Shown here: in pieces, positions 7,711-16,395 of the stretch
How the letters are laid out: every line of letters starts with the position of its first letter
Numbering within the stretch: the first letter of the stretch is position 1
Source: Flavobacterium aquidurense
GTDB taxonomy: Bacteria; Bacteroidota; Bacteroidia; Flavobacteriales; Flavobacteriaceae
NCBI RefSeq assembly: GCF_001404985.1
Contig: NZ_JRLF01000009.1
Span: 496,001-560,000 of the forward strand
DNA: 64,000 nt
Reading direction: 5' to 3'
Program-made: the position numbers and the translations under genes
Notes under the pieces: model-generated
What the model saw: the letters and a program-made list of their open reading frames with translations, nothing else
Database searches by the model: none
Told to the model about the DNA's origin: nothing

Positions 7711-8583
7711 CTATACATTAGTATTAATTGACATCAAATATTTCTTTGGAGTTGTGGCGAACTTTTTCTTGAAAGCCGCTATAAAATGACTTCCGGTGCT
7801 GTAACCAATTTTTAATCCTACTTCATTTACATTATAAGATCCGCTATCTAATAGTTTTCGGGCGAAATCCATTTTGTAATCAAATAGAAAACCGTAAACT
7901 GTATCGCCGTAAATTTGTTTGAAACCCATTTTGAGTTTCTTTAGATTCAAACCAATTTCATCTGCCAACTCTTGCAATCCCGGAGGTTCAGCCATATTAG
8001 CGATGATAATTTCTTTGGCTTTTCTGATCTTCAAAACATTATCTTCATCAATCAAAAACGGACATTGCTCTGCATTTGGATCTTCGGTTCTGTTAAAATA
8101 CAAACTCAGCAATTCATATCCTTTTCCTTTATAATAAAGGTTTTTTATAGACGGATGTAAGTTATAATGAAACAGTTGACTCAAAACAATTGCCATTGAC
8201 GGACTAATATTTCCTTCGTTATAATACTTTTTGTCCTTATTATCCGGACTTAAGAAAGTAATATAATCTGCTTCAGCAGAAAACAACGCGTGAAATTTCT
8301 TAATCGAAACAATTACAGAGATCACCCAGGAATTTGGAGCCAACTCTAAATTGAGTGGTAATTCTTTCTGCGGATTATATAAAAGCAGCGATTTTTCTTC
8401 TTTCAATTCCAATGCATAGTTACCCTGATTGAACAAGAATTTTGCATTTCCTTTTATTCCGAAGTGAAACTGTATCAGGCCACTACCAATTTCTCGTTGT
8501 GCAGAAAAAGGTTCTAAACTGTCATTTTGAAAACGAATAAGCGTAAAGTCGTCTTCAATTTTTATAATTTCCTGAGAACTCAT
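7711..8583 (-). CDS. AraC-family transcriptional regulator, divergent from hemA
   Basis: DNA-binding regulator of 290 residues. The N-terminal 180 residues form a beta-rich sensing region without a signature I can name. The C-terminal 100 residues hold two helix-turn-helix motifs: LQELADEIGLNLKKLKMGFK and the AraC signature around VNEVGLKIGYSTGSHFIAAF, ending KKKFATTPKKYL. It is transcribed away from hemA across a 227-base gap and lies next to hemH-hemJ, so control of haem synthesis is a reasonable inference; no ligand is evident. It is followed after three bases by a small lipoprotein gene. A minus-strand TACTTTTG box at 8677-8684 could be its promoter. Confidence 0.9.
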   Translation of the reverse strand: MSSQEIIKIEDDFTLIRFQNDSLEPFSAQREIGSGLIQFHFGIKGNAKFLFNQGNYALELKEEKSLLLYNPQKELPLNLELAPNSWVISVIVSIKKFHALFSAEADYITFLSPDNKDKKYYNEGNISPSMAIVLSQLFHYNLHPSIKNLYYKGKGYELLSLYFNRTEDPNAEQCPFLIDEDNVLKIRKAKEIIIANMAEPPGLQELADEIGLNLKKLKMGFKQIYGDTVYGFLFDYKMDFARKLLDSGSYNVNEVGLKIGYSTGSHFIAAFKKKFATTPKKYLMSINTNV

Positions 8584-8673
8584 AGCGATATTTTTTTAGA
8601 ACAAAAATCAGGACAATTGCAAAATGTTATTTAGAATCACTCTAAACAAAACATTTCTAACAAGTTGATTTTG

Positions 8674-8786
8674 CTACAAAAGTACTTCTTTTTGCATAAA
8701 AACAGACCTTTACAAACAAAAAAACACGCAGCGATACAAAAAGTACTTTCAGCGTTACTTTTATAAAGACTATAGTGATAATTTTG
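8674..8786. promoter_or_regulatory. Divergent araC-like/hemA promoter region with paired AAGTACTT palindromes
   Basis: For hemA, the plus strand has TAATTTTG at 8779-8786, fitting the -7 consensus TAnnTTTG about 25 bases before the ATG at 8811. For the regulator, the minus strand has TACTTTTG at 8677-8684. Two similar words, TACAAAAGTACTT (8676-8687 region) and TACAAAAAGTACTTT (8735-8749), each contain the palindrome AAGTACTT, with centres 61 bases apart. They could be operator half-sites for the AraC-type protein; this is inference. Confidence 0.45.
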
Positions 8787-8810
8787 TTGCACTTTTATGA
8801 AAGTGAATTT

Positions 8811-10061
8811 ATGGAAAACAATAACGTACCTAAACATCTTTATTTTTACTCAGTTGGTTTGAGTTATAAAAAAGCTGATGCTGAGGTAAGAGGTAAATTT
8901 AGTTTGGATGCAATTGCAAAAACGCGTTTGCTGGAACAGGCTAAAGAAGAAGGAATAGAAAGTTTGATTGTCACTTCGACCTGCAACAGAACCGAGATTT
9001 ACGGTTTTGCAGAACATCCATTTCAATTAATAAAACTAATTTGTGATAACAGCAACGGTTCTGTTGATGCTTTTCAGAAAGTTGGTTTTGTCTACAAAAA
9101 TCAAGAAGCCATTAATCATATGTTTCGCGTAGGAACTGGTTTAGACAGTCAGATCTTAGGTGATTTTGAGATTATTTCTCAAATCAAGACCAGTTTTGCA
9201 CATTCAAAATCAATGGGACTTGCGAATGCTTTCTTAGAAAGATTGGTAAACGCCGTAATTCAGGCCAGTAAAAAGATCAAGAATGAAACGGAGATTAGTT
9301 CAGGCGCAACATCTGTTTCTTTTGCATCGGTACAATACATTATCAAAAATGTAGAAGACATAGGCAATAAAAATATTTTACTTTTCGGAACAGGAAAAAT
9401 TGGAAGAAATACTTGCGAGAATCTTGTAAAACATACCAAAAACGAACATATTACTTTAATAAACAGAACGAAAGATAAAGCCGAGAAACTGGCTGGAAAA
9501 CTAAATTTGATTGTTAAAGATTATTCTGAACTTCATTTAGAACTTCAAAAAGCCGATGTTGTAGTTGTCGCTACAGGTGCTCAAAACCCAACAGTTGACA
9601 AAGCAATTTTAAATCTAAAGAAACCTTTATTGATTCTTGATTTATCGATTCCGAAAAACGTACACGAAAACGTAGAGGAATTAGAAGGTGTAACGTTGAT
9701 TCACATGGATTATTTGTCGCAATTGACGGATGAAACTCTTGAAAACAGAAAATTACATATCCCTGCTGCCGAAGCTATTATTGAAGAGGTTAAAGAGGAA
9801 TTTGTTACCTGGACAAAAGGAAGAAAATTTGCTCCAACCATAAATGCTTTAAAAGAAAAACTGAATGCTATTAAAGTTTCAGAATTAGATTTTCAAAGCA
9901 GAAAAATTGCTGATTTCAATGAAGCTCAGGCTGAAATCATCAGCAACAGAATCATCCAGAAAATCACTACACATTTCGCAAATCATTTAAAAGACGACGA
10001 TACCATGGTTGATGAAAGCATCGAGTGGATCGAGAAAGTCTTTAAAATAAAAGCATCTTAA
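8811..10061 (+). CDS. hemA: Glutamyl-tRNA reductase
   Basis: First committed step of the C5 haem pathway: NADPH reduction of glutamyl-tRNA to glutamate-1-semialdehyde. The protein has 416 residues. Catalytic Cys58 sits in VTSTCNRTEIYGF. A conserved block GLDSQILGDFEIISQ precedes the NADPH Rossmann motif NILLFGTGKIGRNT, and the C-terminal half is the helical dimerisation domain. The ATG at 8811 is used; a GTG at 8775 would place the predicted -7 box inside the gene. It heads a plus-strand run of haem genes in pathway order (hemA, hemC, hemD, hemE, hemF). The partner aminomutase hemL is not in the window. Confidence 0.96.
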   Translation: MENNNVPKHLYFYSVGLSYKKADAEVRGKFSLDAIAKTRLLEQAKEEGIESLIVTSTCNRTEIYGFAEHPFQLIKLICDNSNGSVDAFQKVGFVYKNQEAINHMFRVGTGLDSQILGDFEIISQIKTSFAHSKSMGLANAFLERLVNAVIQASKKIKNETEISSGATSVSFASVQYIIKNVEDIGNKNILLFGTGKIGRNTCENLVKHTKNEHITLINRTKDKAEKLAGKLNLIVKDYSELHLELQKADVVVVATGAQNPTVDKAILNLKKPLLILDLSIPKNVHENVEELEGVTLIHMDYLSQLTDETLENRKLHIPAAEAIIEEVKEEFVTWTKGRKFAPTINALKEKLNAIKVSELDFQSRKIADFNEAQAEIISNRIIQKITTHFANHLKDDDTMVDESIEWIEKVFKIKAS

Positions 10062-10077
10062 AAACATAAACTCTTTT

Positions 10078-10146
10078 CACCATATAAGTTCATTTAATAT
10101 AGTTGTTTACGCATTGCTTAAATTTACTTACATAACTTATATGGTG
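10078..10146 (+). promoter_or_regulatory. Hairpin-forming inverted repeat in hemA-hemC gap
   Basis: A perfect 13-bp inverted repeat, CACCATATAAGTT (10078-10090) and AACTTATATGGTG (10134-10146), encloses 43 bases and ends 15 bases before the hemC ATG. In hemA-hemC read-through RNA it would form a stem close to the ribosome-binding region. It could act as an attenuator or processing site, or be one of the genome's dispersed repeats. No U-run follows, so it is not a typical terminator. Confidence 0.5.
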
Positions 10147-10161
10147 GAAAAAAAGTAAAAC

Positions 10162-11085
10162 ATGGCAGAAAAAACAATCAGAATTGGAACCCGCGATAGC
10201 GAATTAGCACTTTGGCAAGCACATACTGTCGAGAAAAAACTGAATGACTTAGGTTATAAAACTTCAATTGTTGCGGTAAAATCCCAAGGAGACATTATTC
10301 TTGACAAACCTCTTTATGAACTTGGCATTACAGGTATTTTCACCAAAACCTTAGATATTGCCATGATTAATGGAGATATTGATATTGCAGTGCATTCGAT
10401 GAAAGATGTTCCAACCGCTTTACCAAAAGGTATTGTTCAGGCAGCAGTTTTAGAAAGAGCCAATGTTTTAGACATTTTAGTTCATAAAGGCAATCCTGAT
10501 TTCGCAAATCCAAGTACAATTGCAACCGGAAGTTTACGTCGTCAGGCGCAATGGTTCAACAAATATCCTAATCATACTGTTGTTGATTTACGCGGAAACG
10601 TAAATACACGTATGCAGAAACTACAAGACAATACCTGGGATGGAGCTGTTTTTGCTGCTGCAGGTTTGGAGCGCATAAATCTGAAACCGGGAAATTATAT
10701 TGATCTTGATTGGATGATTCCAGCACCGGCACAAGGCGCAATGCTAGTTGTTGCAATGGAAAATGACAATTATACGCTGGACGCGCTTTCGCAATTGAAT
10801 CATATCGAAACTGAAATTTGTACCTATATAGAACGTCAGTTTCTAAGAACGCTGGAAGGCGGTTGTACCGCGCCAATCGGGGCTTTGGTAAAATATAATG
10901 AAGATGAAGATACGCTGCATTTTCAAGGCGTTTTACTTTCTGTTGATGGTAAACAAAAACTAGAAGTAAACAAAACGGTTGATATAGCAGAGTGGAAAAA
11001 ACTAGGTTTCTTCGCCGCCCAGGAAATTCTAAACAATGGCGGAACTGAACTGATGGCATCTATAAAAGAATCTTTAAAAAAATAA
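10162..11085 (+). CDS. hemC: Porphobilinogen deaminase (hydroxymethylbilane synthase)
   Basis: Polymerises four porphobilinogens to hydroxymethylbilane in the cytosol. 307 residues. The start TIRIGTRDSELALWQA, the catalytic Asp82 in HSMKDVPT, the substrate-binding GSLRRQAQ and DLRGNVNTR segments, and Cys235 in LEGGCTAPIGA, which anchors the dipyrromethane cofactor, are all present. It runs directly into hemD: the next ATG follows its stop without a gap, which suggests translational coupling. Confidence 0.97.
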   Translation: MAEKTIRIGTRDSELALWQAHTVEKKLNDLGYKTSIVAVKSQGDIILDKPLYELGITGIFTKTLDIAMINGDIDIAVHSMKDVPTALPKGIVQAAVLERANVLDILVHKGNPDFANPSTIATGSLRRQAQWFNKYPNHTVVDLRGNVNTRMQKLQDNTWDGAVFAAAGLERINLKPGNYIDLDWMIPAPAQGAMLVVAMENDNYTLDALSQLNHIETEICTYIERQFLRTLEGGCTAPIGALVKYNEDEDTLHFQGVLLSVDGKQKLEVNKTVDIAEWKKLGFFAAQEILNNGGTELMASIKESLKK

Positions 11086-11751
11086 ATGAGTAAATCAATT
11101 CAAATATTATCTACAAAAAAGCTATCGGGCGAACAAAAACAAGCATTGGTAAAAGCCAATATTGAAGTTATTGATGCTGATTTTATTCAAACTCAAAACA
11201 AATCTTTCGAACTAAAAGACCTCAACGAAAATCTGATTTTTACGAGTCAGAATGCAGTTCATAGCGTTTTATCGAATCCTGATTCAGAAAAACTGAAAAG
11301 CAAAAATGTGTTTTGTGTGGGCTTAAAAACCAAAATTCTATTATCTGAAAATGGTTTTAATGTTGTGGCTTATACAGGTTATGCCTCTGATTTAGCCGAA
11401 ATCATCACTTTAATTTACCGCAGCGAAAGCTATACTTTTTTTAGCGGAAACCTTCGCAGAGAAACGTTGCCAAAAGCATTGAAAGATGCTGATGTCAAAT
11501 TGAATGAAATTCAGGTTTATGATACGTCATTAGTTCCTCAGAAAATAAAAACTACGGTAGACGGAATTTTATTTTTTAGTCCTTCCGGCGTTGAAAGTTA
11601 TTTGAAAGACAATACAATCAAGAAAGAAAAGTGCTTTTGCATTGGAGAAACCACCGCAGAAGCTTTACATAAAATTACCAAAAACATCATCATTGCAGAT
11701 CAGCCTACAGTTGAAGACGTAATTGAAGATGTGATTAACGAATATAAGTAA
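11086..11751 (+). CDS. hemD: Uroporphyrinogen-III synthase
   Basis: Closes hydroxymethylbilane with inversion of ring D to give uroporphyrinogen III. 221 residues, somewhat shorter than the usual 240-260. The family is poorly conserved; visible landmarks are [13 protein letters not shown] (the TSxNAV segment), FCVGLKTK, the C-terminal [13 protein letters not shown] and [10 protein letters not shown]. The position between hemC and hemE, with its ATG touching the hemC stop, makes the assignment firm despite low sequence conservation. Confidence 0.9.
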   Translation: MSKSIQILSTKKLSGEQKQALVKANIEVIDADFIQTQNKSFELKDLNENLIFTSQNAVHSVLSNPDSEKLKSKNVFCVGLKTKILLSENGFNVVAYTGYASDLAEIITLIYRSESYTFFSGNLRRETLPKALKDADVKLNEIQVYDTSLVPQKIKTTVDGILFFSPSGVESYLKDNTIKKEKCFCIGETTAEALHKITKNIIIADQPTVEDVIEDVINEYK

Positions 11752-11801
11752 AAACCTTTGTGACTTTGTCCCTTTGTGGCTTTGCACCTAAAATAAAAAA
11801 C
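11752..11801. repeat. CTTTGTGACTTTGTCCCTTTGTGGC repeat before hemE
   Basis: The hemD-hemE gap is made of three near-copies of ctttgtg(a/g)ctttg-type phrases, the same family as 1597-1681. It adds an in-frame false start at 11760 to hemE. Non-coding in my reading. Confidence 0.6.
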
Positions 11802-12827
11802 ATGTTAAAAAACGACCTATTTTTAAAAGCATTAAAAGGAGAAACTGTTCAACGTCCGCCAGTATGGATGATGCGTCAAGCCGGAAGATATTTACCGGAA
11901 TTTATCGCTTTGCGTGATAAATATGATTTCTTCACTCGTTGTCAGACTCCTGAATTGGCTGCTGAAATTACTGTTCAGCCTATTCGCAGAATTGCTCCGG
12001 ATGCAGCAATTTTATTCTCGGATATTTTGGTTGTTCCGCAAGCAATGGGAATAGAAGTTTTAATGAAAGAGAATTTTGGTCCTTTTTTACCAAACCCAAT
12101 TCGTTCTTTGGCAGATGTTCATAGAGTTTATGTTCCGGACATTCAGGAAAGTTTAGGTTATGTTATGGATGCCATTAAATTGACTAAAGAAATGCTGAAC
12201 GACGAAGTGCCATTAATTGGTTTCGCTGGTTCGCCTTGGACAATCTTTTGTTATGCTGTTGAAGGAAAAGGTTCTAAAAGTTTTGATACTGCAAAAGGAT
12301 TCTGTTTCTCAAACCCTGCAGCAGCGCATACTTTACTACAAAAAATTACAGACACTACTATTTTATACTTAAAAGAAAAAGTAAAAGCAGGAGTTGATGC
12401 TGTTCAGATTTTTGATTCTTGGGGAGGAATGCTTTCTCCGGTTGATTATCAGGAATTCTCATGGAAATACATCAACCAAATCGTTGAAGCTTTGGCTGAT
12501 CACGCTCCGGTTATTGTTTTCGGAAAAGGATGTTGGTTTGCTCTTGGCGAAATGGGTAAAAGTAGAGCTTCGGCATTGGGTGTAGACTGGACATGTTCGG
12601 CTAGAAATGCTCGTTATTTGTCTGGTGGAAACATTACTTTACAAGGAAACTTTGATCCGTCAAGATTGCTTTCTCCAATTCCAACTATCAAAAAAATGGT
12701 TCATGAAATGATCGACGAGTTCGGAAAAGATAAATATGTTGTAAATTTAGGTCACGGAATTTTACCAAATATCCCTGTAGATCATGCAAAAGCGTTTATT
12801 GACGCGGTTAAGGAATACGGGAACTAA
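11802..12827 (+). CDS. hemE: Uroporphyrinogen decarboxylase
   Basis: Decarboxylates the four acetate side chains of uroporphyrinogen III to give coproporphyrinogen III. 341 residues. The signature [17 protein letters not shown] is at the N-terminus, the catalytic Asp lies in [14 protein letters not shown], and the second signature [16 protein letters not shown] and the terminal [14 protein letters not shown] are present. The ATG at 11802 matches the family start; the 14 extra codons before it come from the CTTTGTG repeat. Confidence 0.96.
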   Translation: MLKNDLFLKALKGETVQRPPVWMMRQAGRYLPEFIALRDKYDFFTRCQTPELAAEITVQPIRRIAPDAAILFSDILVVPQAMGIEVLMKENFGPFLPNPIRSLADVHRVYVPDIQESLGYVMDAIKLTKEMLNDEVPLIGFAGSPWTIFCYAVEGKGSKSFDTAKGFCFSNPAAAHTLLQKITDTTILYLKEKVKAGVDAVQIFDSWGGMLSPVDYQEFSWKYINQIVEALADHAPVIVFGKGCWFALGEMGKSRASALGVDWTCSARNARYLSGGNITLQGNFDPSRLLSPIPTIKKMVHEMIDEFGKDKYVVNLGHGILPNIPVDHAKAFIDAVKEYGN

Positions 12828-12833
12828 ATATAG

Positions 12834-12900
12834 TATTCAGTTTTCAGTCGCAGTTTTCAGTCTAATTTTAAACTGAAAACTGCGAGTGGGGCTGCAAACT
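12834..12900. repeat. Inverted repeat CGCAGTTTTCAGT / ACTGAAAACTGCG after hemE
   Basis: A perfect 13-bp inverted repeat at 12849-12861 and 12872-12884 with a 10-base loop, preceded by TATTCAGTTTTCAG. The words resemble the tandem repeats at 5479-5562 and the motif at 33132-33187. It may act as a processing or termination hairpin, but no U-run follows and the downstream genes continue on the same strand. Confidence 0.65.
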
Positions 12901-12919
12901 TAAAAAACCATGTCCTAAA

Positions 12920-13615
12920 ATGTTTGCAAACATAAACCTTCATAGAAATTCACCATTTTCTTTTATAGAATATGCTTTTCAGGCATATTATGCGACGGTG
13001 TTTTTGATGGTTTGGTTACATCCGGAACAACACAATGTAAGTATGATTAATGACCTGGCTATTTTAATGGCTTTCGAGTTTATCATGGTACATTCAGGAG
13101 TTTTTATGGCGGTTATGCCTAAAAAATTGTCGCTTTTCGTGTTTTTCCCCATGTACGGATTGTTTGCATATGGTTTTAATCATTCTGTAATTAATACCAA
13201 TATTTTTTACATTTATTTGTTGACGGTTTTAAACCGAATGCGCTTTGCTTTTTCTGATGTCCCGCCGGAAGTTCGGGCTTTACAAATAGGGAAATCTGTA
13301 GCAAAAGCAATGTTTTATTTCTTTTTAATTTTTGCCGTATGCTTCGGAAATGGCATAATTCCGAAATTCGGATTAACAGATGAATTTTTAGAAAAATCCC
13401 ATTATTTCGATACTGTAAAATCAAGCGGATTATTCATAGATAAACCTTATGTCCCGATATGCATGGGATTTATATATTATTCTTTGCCTGTTTTGTATTT
13501 TATCTATTGGACAATTAAAAACTTTGGAAGAACTAACAATTTTACCTCCCAAGAAGGTAAATTAGTCTTTAGCCAAACGATCAATAATCAGAAATTTAAA
13601 TCGAATAAAAAATAA
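12920..13615 (+). CDS. Hypothetical integral membrane protein, 231 aa
   Basis: Unrecognised membrane protein with about five or six hydrophobic helices (AYYATVFLMVWLH; LAILMAFEFIMVHSGVFMAV; LFVFFPMYGLFAYGF; AMFYFFLIFAVCFGNGI; CMGFIYYSLPVLYFIYW). No catalytic motif is evident. It lies between hemE and hemF with two further genes spaced by 6 bases and a 4-base overlap, so it is probably in the haem operon. That context does not prove a haem role. Confidence 0.8.
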   Translation: MFANINLHRNSPFSFIEYAFQAYYATVFLMVWLHPEQHNVSMINDLAILMAFEFIMVHSGVFMAVMPKKLSLFVFFPMYGLFAYGFNHSVINTNIFYIYLLTVLNRMRFAFSDVPPEVRALQIGKSVAKAMFYFFLIFAVCFGNGIIPKFGLTDEFLEKSHYFDTVKSSGLFIDKPYVPICMGFIYYSLPVLYFIYWTIKNFGRTNNFTSQEGKLVFSQTINNQKFKSNKK

Positions 13616-13621
13616 CTAATC

Positions 13622-14005
13622 ATGCTCAACAAGGGATTACGAGACAACGAAAGCATCAGAATTGACAATGTCCTGAAAACATTGCACGCTCTTGACTTTG
13701 TTCCTAAAATGTTGAATGACGATGAAAAACTTGAAATTGAAAATCAACTTCAGGAACTCGGTTTAAACATTCAAATTCTGGTTGATTACGATAATGAAGA
13801 ATTAATTGCATTATTAATCCGTAATCAATTCGATTGGAATCAACTGGAACAATTTGCTGATTTCTTAATCCATTTTTCAAAAACAGACAACTATAAATTT
13901 GAAGATAAAGCTTTAGCAATTTATCAATATATCCAGCAGGAAAGCAAGGTTTTTTCATTTGGAATAAATGCTAAAATTGCTTCGGCTAAAAACAAACAAA
14001 AATGA
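13622..14005 (+). CDS. Conserved hypothetical protein, 127 aa
   Basis: Small soluble protein of unknown function. It is acidic and helical (DNESIRIDNVLKTLHALDFVPKM, then DDEKLEIENQLQELGLNIQ), without signal peptide or membrane segment. Its stop overlaps the start of the acetyltransferase gene by four bases (ATGA), so the two are translationally coupled. It lies in the hemE-hemF interval. Confidence 0.75.
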   Translation: MLNKGLRDNESIRIDNVLKTLHALDFVPKMLNDDEKLEIENQLQELGLNIQILVDYDNEELIALLIRNQFDWNQLEQFADFLIHFSKTDNYKFEDKALAIYQYIQQESKVFSFGINAKIASAKNKQK

Positions 14006-14553
14006 GTTTTACAGATTGGAAAATAGAAACAATTGCCAACATTCTTCCGGAAGAGTTTTATAACCTCATCGAAAAGAACAAAAGTTATATTGGAAAAACT
14101 TTTCCCGTTACGCTGGCCAATTCTGATTCTCTAAAGAAAGCACAGAATTTTTTAAAAGTTAGTCTTGACAAAGAGAAAAACAAAGAAGGTTATCATTTTT
14201 ACGCCAGAGATATAAAAACTAATGCTTTAATTGGTTATTTGTGTGTTAAAACCATAGATTACCGAATTTCTAAATGCGAATTAGGTTATTTTATTGATGA
14301 AGATTATCAAGGAAAGCGAATTACATCAAAAATGGTTTCTCATGTACTTGATTTTTGTTTCAACAAATTAATGCTAAACAAGGTTTTTATATGCACCTCA
14401 GAAGTTAATTTGGCAAGTCAGCGAATTGCGTTGAAACATAATTTTAAACAAGAAGGAATTTTACGAGACGAATTTAGAAATGGTGACGGAGAATTGCAAA
14501 ACACTGTTTACTTTGGATTGCTCAAATCAGAATATAAAGCACATGAAAGATAA
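14002..14553 (+). CDS. GNAT acetyltransferase, RimJ/RimL type
   Basis: Predicted N-acetyltransferase of 183 residues. The acetyl-CoA-binding core is visible as CELGYFIDEDYQGKRITSKM (motif A), followed by NKVFICTSEVNLASQRIALK and HNFKQEGILRDEF, a pattern typical of ribosomal-protein-alanine acetyltransferases of the RimJ/RimL group. The substrate is not evident. Its end overlaps the hemF start by 11 bases, so it belongs to the same transcript. Confidence 0.88.
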   Translation: MSFTDWKIETIANILPEEFYNLIEKNKSYIGKTFPVTLANSDSLKKAQNFLKVSLDKEKNKEGYHFYARDIKTNALIGYLCVKTIDYRISKCELGYFIDEDYQGKRITSKMVSHVLDFCFNKLMLNKVFICTSEVNLASQRIALKHNFKQEGILRDEFRNGDGELQNTVYFGLLKSEYKAHER

Positions 14554-15445
14554 ATTTTACGCATACATACAAAAATTACAAGACCAGATTTGCGCTGGAT
14601 TAGAAGCTGTTGACGGAACTACAAAATTCCGCGAAGATCTCTGGAAACGCCCTGAAGGTGGCGGAGGAAGAACCCGCGTAATTGAAAACGGAAATGTTTT
14701 CGAAAAAGGCGGTGTCAACATTTCAGCAGTTCACGGAAAATTACCTGAAGCGATGCAGAAGATGTTTGGCGTTGGCGAAGCAGATTTTTTTGCCTGTGGA
14801 TTAAGTTTGGTTTTACATCCAAAGAATCCAATGACTCCAACGGTTCATGCCAATTGGCGATATTTTGAAATGTATGACGAATCCGGAAAAGTAATCGAAC
14901 AATGGTTTGGCGGCGGACAGGATTTAACGCCTTATTATTTGTTTGAGGAAGATGCCAAGCACTTTCACCAAACCTGTAAAACAGCTTGTGACAAACATAA
15001 TCCAGAGTTTTATCCTAAATATAAAAAACAATGCGACGCTTATTTCTGGAATGCACACAGACACGAAGCCCGCGGAATTGGTGGATTGTTCTTTGATTAT
15101 TGCAAAGCAAATGAACAAATGTCGATGGACGATTGGTACAATTTCGTAACCGAAGTTGGTAATAGTTTCCTTGAAGCTTATGTTCCAATCGTAGAAAGAA
15201 GAAAAAATTTAGAATATACTCCGGAAAACAGAAAATGGCAGGAAATCCGTCGTGGTCGTTATGTCGAATTTAACCTTGTTCATGATAAAGGAACATTATT
15301 CGGTTTAAAAACCAACGGAAGAATTGAAAGCATTTTGATGAGTTTACCTCCGCACGTGCAATGGGTTTATGATCATCATGCAGAAGCTGGAAGTGAAGAA
15401 GAAAAATTGGTGAAGGTGTTAGAAAATCCTGTTGATTGGGTTTAA
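14543..15445 (+). CDS. hemF: Oxygen-dependent coproporphyrinogen-III oxidase
   Basis: Oxidatively decarboxylates coproporphyrinogen III to protoporphyrinogen IX using O2. 300 residues. Conserved segments include RPEGGGGRTRVIENG, the active-site NPMTPTVHANWRYFE, FGGGQDLTPYYLFEED, HRHEARGIGGLFFDY and the C-terminal RYVEFNLVHDKGTLFGLKT. The ATG at 14543 is inside the end of the preceding gene; the upstream in-frame extension from 14480 is not family sequence. Its presence fits an aerobic organism. An anaerobic HemN could exist elsewhere. Confidence 0.97.
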   Translation: MKDKFYAYIQKLQDQICAGLEAVDGTTKFREDLWKRPEGGGGRTRVIENGNVFEKGGVNISAVHGKLPEAMQKMFGVGEADFFACGLSLVLHPKNPMTPTVHANWRYFEMYDESGKVIEQWFGGGQDLTPYYLFEEDAKHFHQTCKTACDKHNPEFYPKYKKQCDAYFWNAHRHEARGIGGLFFDYCKANEQMSMDDWYNFVTEVGNSFLEAYVPIVERRKNLEYTPENRKWQEIRRGRYVEFNLVHDKGTLFGLKTNGRIESILMSLPPHVQWVYDHHAEAGSEEEKLVKVLENPVDWV

Positions 15446-15937
15446 TATTTATATCCGAATTTATGTTTTTATAAATATGCCGCTCCGCTGGAGCTTATAA
15501 TCTTGTTCGCCCATTTATTTCTAGAGATATGTCGCTCCGCTGGAGCTTTGCATGATGTCCCCATGATTTTTGCTATAAATATTTCGTCCCTCTGGGAACT
15601 ACGTTTAGACTTTAGCTAGATATAAAACTCCATAGGAGTAAAATATTTATAGCAAAATAATGCAGCTCCAGCGGAGCGAAATATCTATAGAAAAATTTAT
15701 TGCCAGCCCCAGAGGGGTGTCATATCTATAGCAAAATTTATTACCATCCAAATAAAGCTCCAGAGGAGCGAAATATCTATAGAAAATTTATTACCATTCA
15801 CAAAAAGCCCCAGAGGGGTGACATATTATAATTATCAACAGAATTCAATTAATTTTTCGATAACAAAAAAAGAAATATTTATCCTACAAATTGAATTTAT
15901 TCTTTAGCTTTACCTATCAATAAATTTTAATTAAAAT
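15446..15937. repeat. Field of REP-like palindromes (GCTCCAGCGGAGC / GCCCCAGAGGGG)
   Basis: This 492-base non-coding stretch holds at least seven short imperfect palindromes: inverted-orientation copies at 15481-15494 and 15533-15546, CCCTCTGGGA near 15590, ACTCCATAGGAGT near 15628, then GCTCCAGCGGAGC (15665), GCCCCAGAGGGGTG (15706), GCTCCAGAGGAGC (15757) and GCCCCAGAGGGGTG (15807). The last four alternate two palindrome types, spaced 41-51 bases by a common AT-rich linker (atatctatagaaaatttatt). They lie directly before a REP-associated transposase pseudogene, which probably spread them. Confidence 0.85.
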
Positions 15938-16395
15938 ATGGCAAACACTTACACTCAACTATATATTCAAATTGTTTTGCGGTAAAGGGAAGACAAAACT
16001 TAATTTCCAAAAATAATAAAGACGAAATCTATAAATATATTACAGGAATTATCACCAATCACAAACAAAAACTAATTTCTATTAACGGAATGCCAGATCA
16101 TATTCATATCTTAGTTGGAATAAAACCGGATATCTCAATATCTGATTTAGTAAGAGATATTAAATCAAGTTCATCCAAATTCATAAACGAACAAAAATGG
16201 ATCAATGGAAAATTTGAATGGCAGACTGGCTTTGGTGCTTTTTCATATGGACATTCTCAATTGAACAATCTTATAAAATATATTGAAAACCAGGAAGAAC
16301 ATCATAAAACAAAAACATTTAGGGAAGAATATATCGCATTTTTAAAATTATTCAATATTGATTTTAGAAATGAATATCTTTTTGAAAACGTTTAA
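15938..16395 (+). pseudogene. REP-associated tyrosine transposase (IS200-like, Y1/HUH), frameshifted
   Basis: Single-strand transposase-like enzyme. The ATG at 15938 starts MANTYTQLYIQIV and hits TAA at 15983. Adding one T to the T-run at 15975-15978 restores a continuous frame (VFAVKGRQNLISKNN) leading into the downstream ORF. Intact, it would be about 152 residues, normal for the family. The HUH metal motif HIH in MPDHIHILVG and the catalytic Tyr in KYIENQEEHHK are both present, so the damage is recent or due to a sequencing error. REP-like palindromes flank it on both sides; no IS200 terminal hairpins of a mobile unit are evident. Confidence 0.88.

Noticed and set aside
8775..8810. GTG start extending HemA by 12 residues
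   Set aside because: The extension covers the predicted -7 box TAATTTTG and is not needed by the family; ATG 8811 fits.
10568..11059. 163-codon minus-strand frame opposite hemC
   Set aside because: Shadow of a well-conserved hemC; composition is non-protein-like and no homology is apparent.
15481..15820. CRISPR-like array of short repeats with about 50-base period
   Set aside because: Repeats are short imperfect palindromes of two types in both orientations, and the spacers resemble each other. No cas gene is nearby; a RAYT transposase is.
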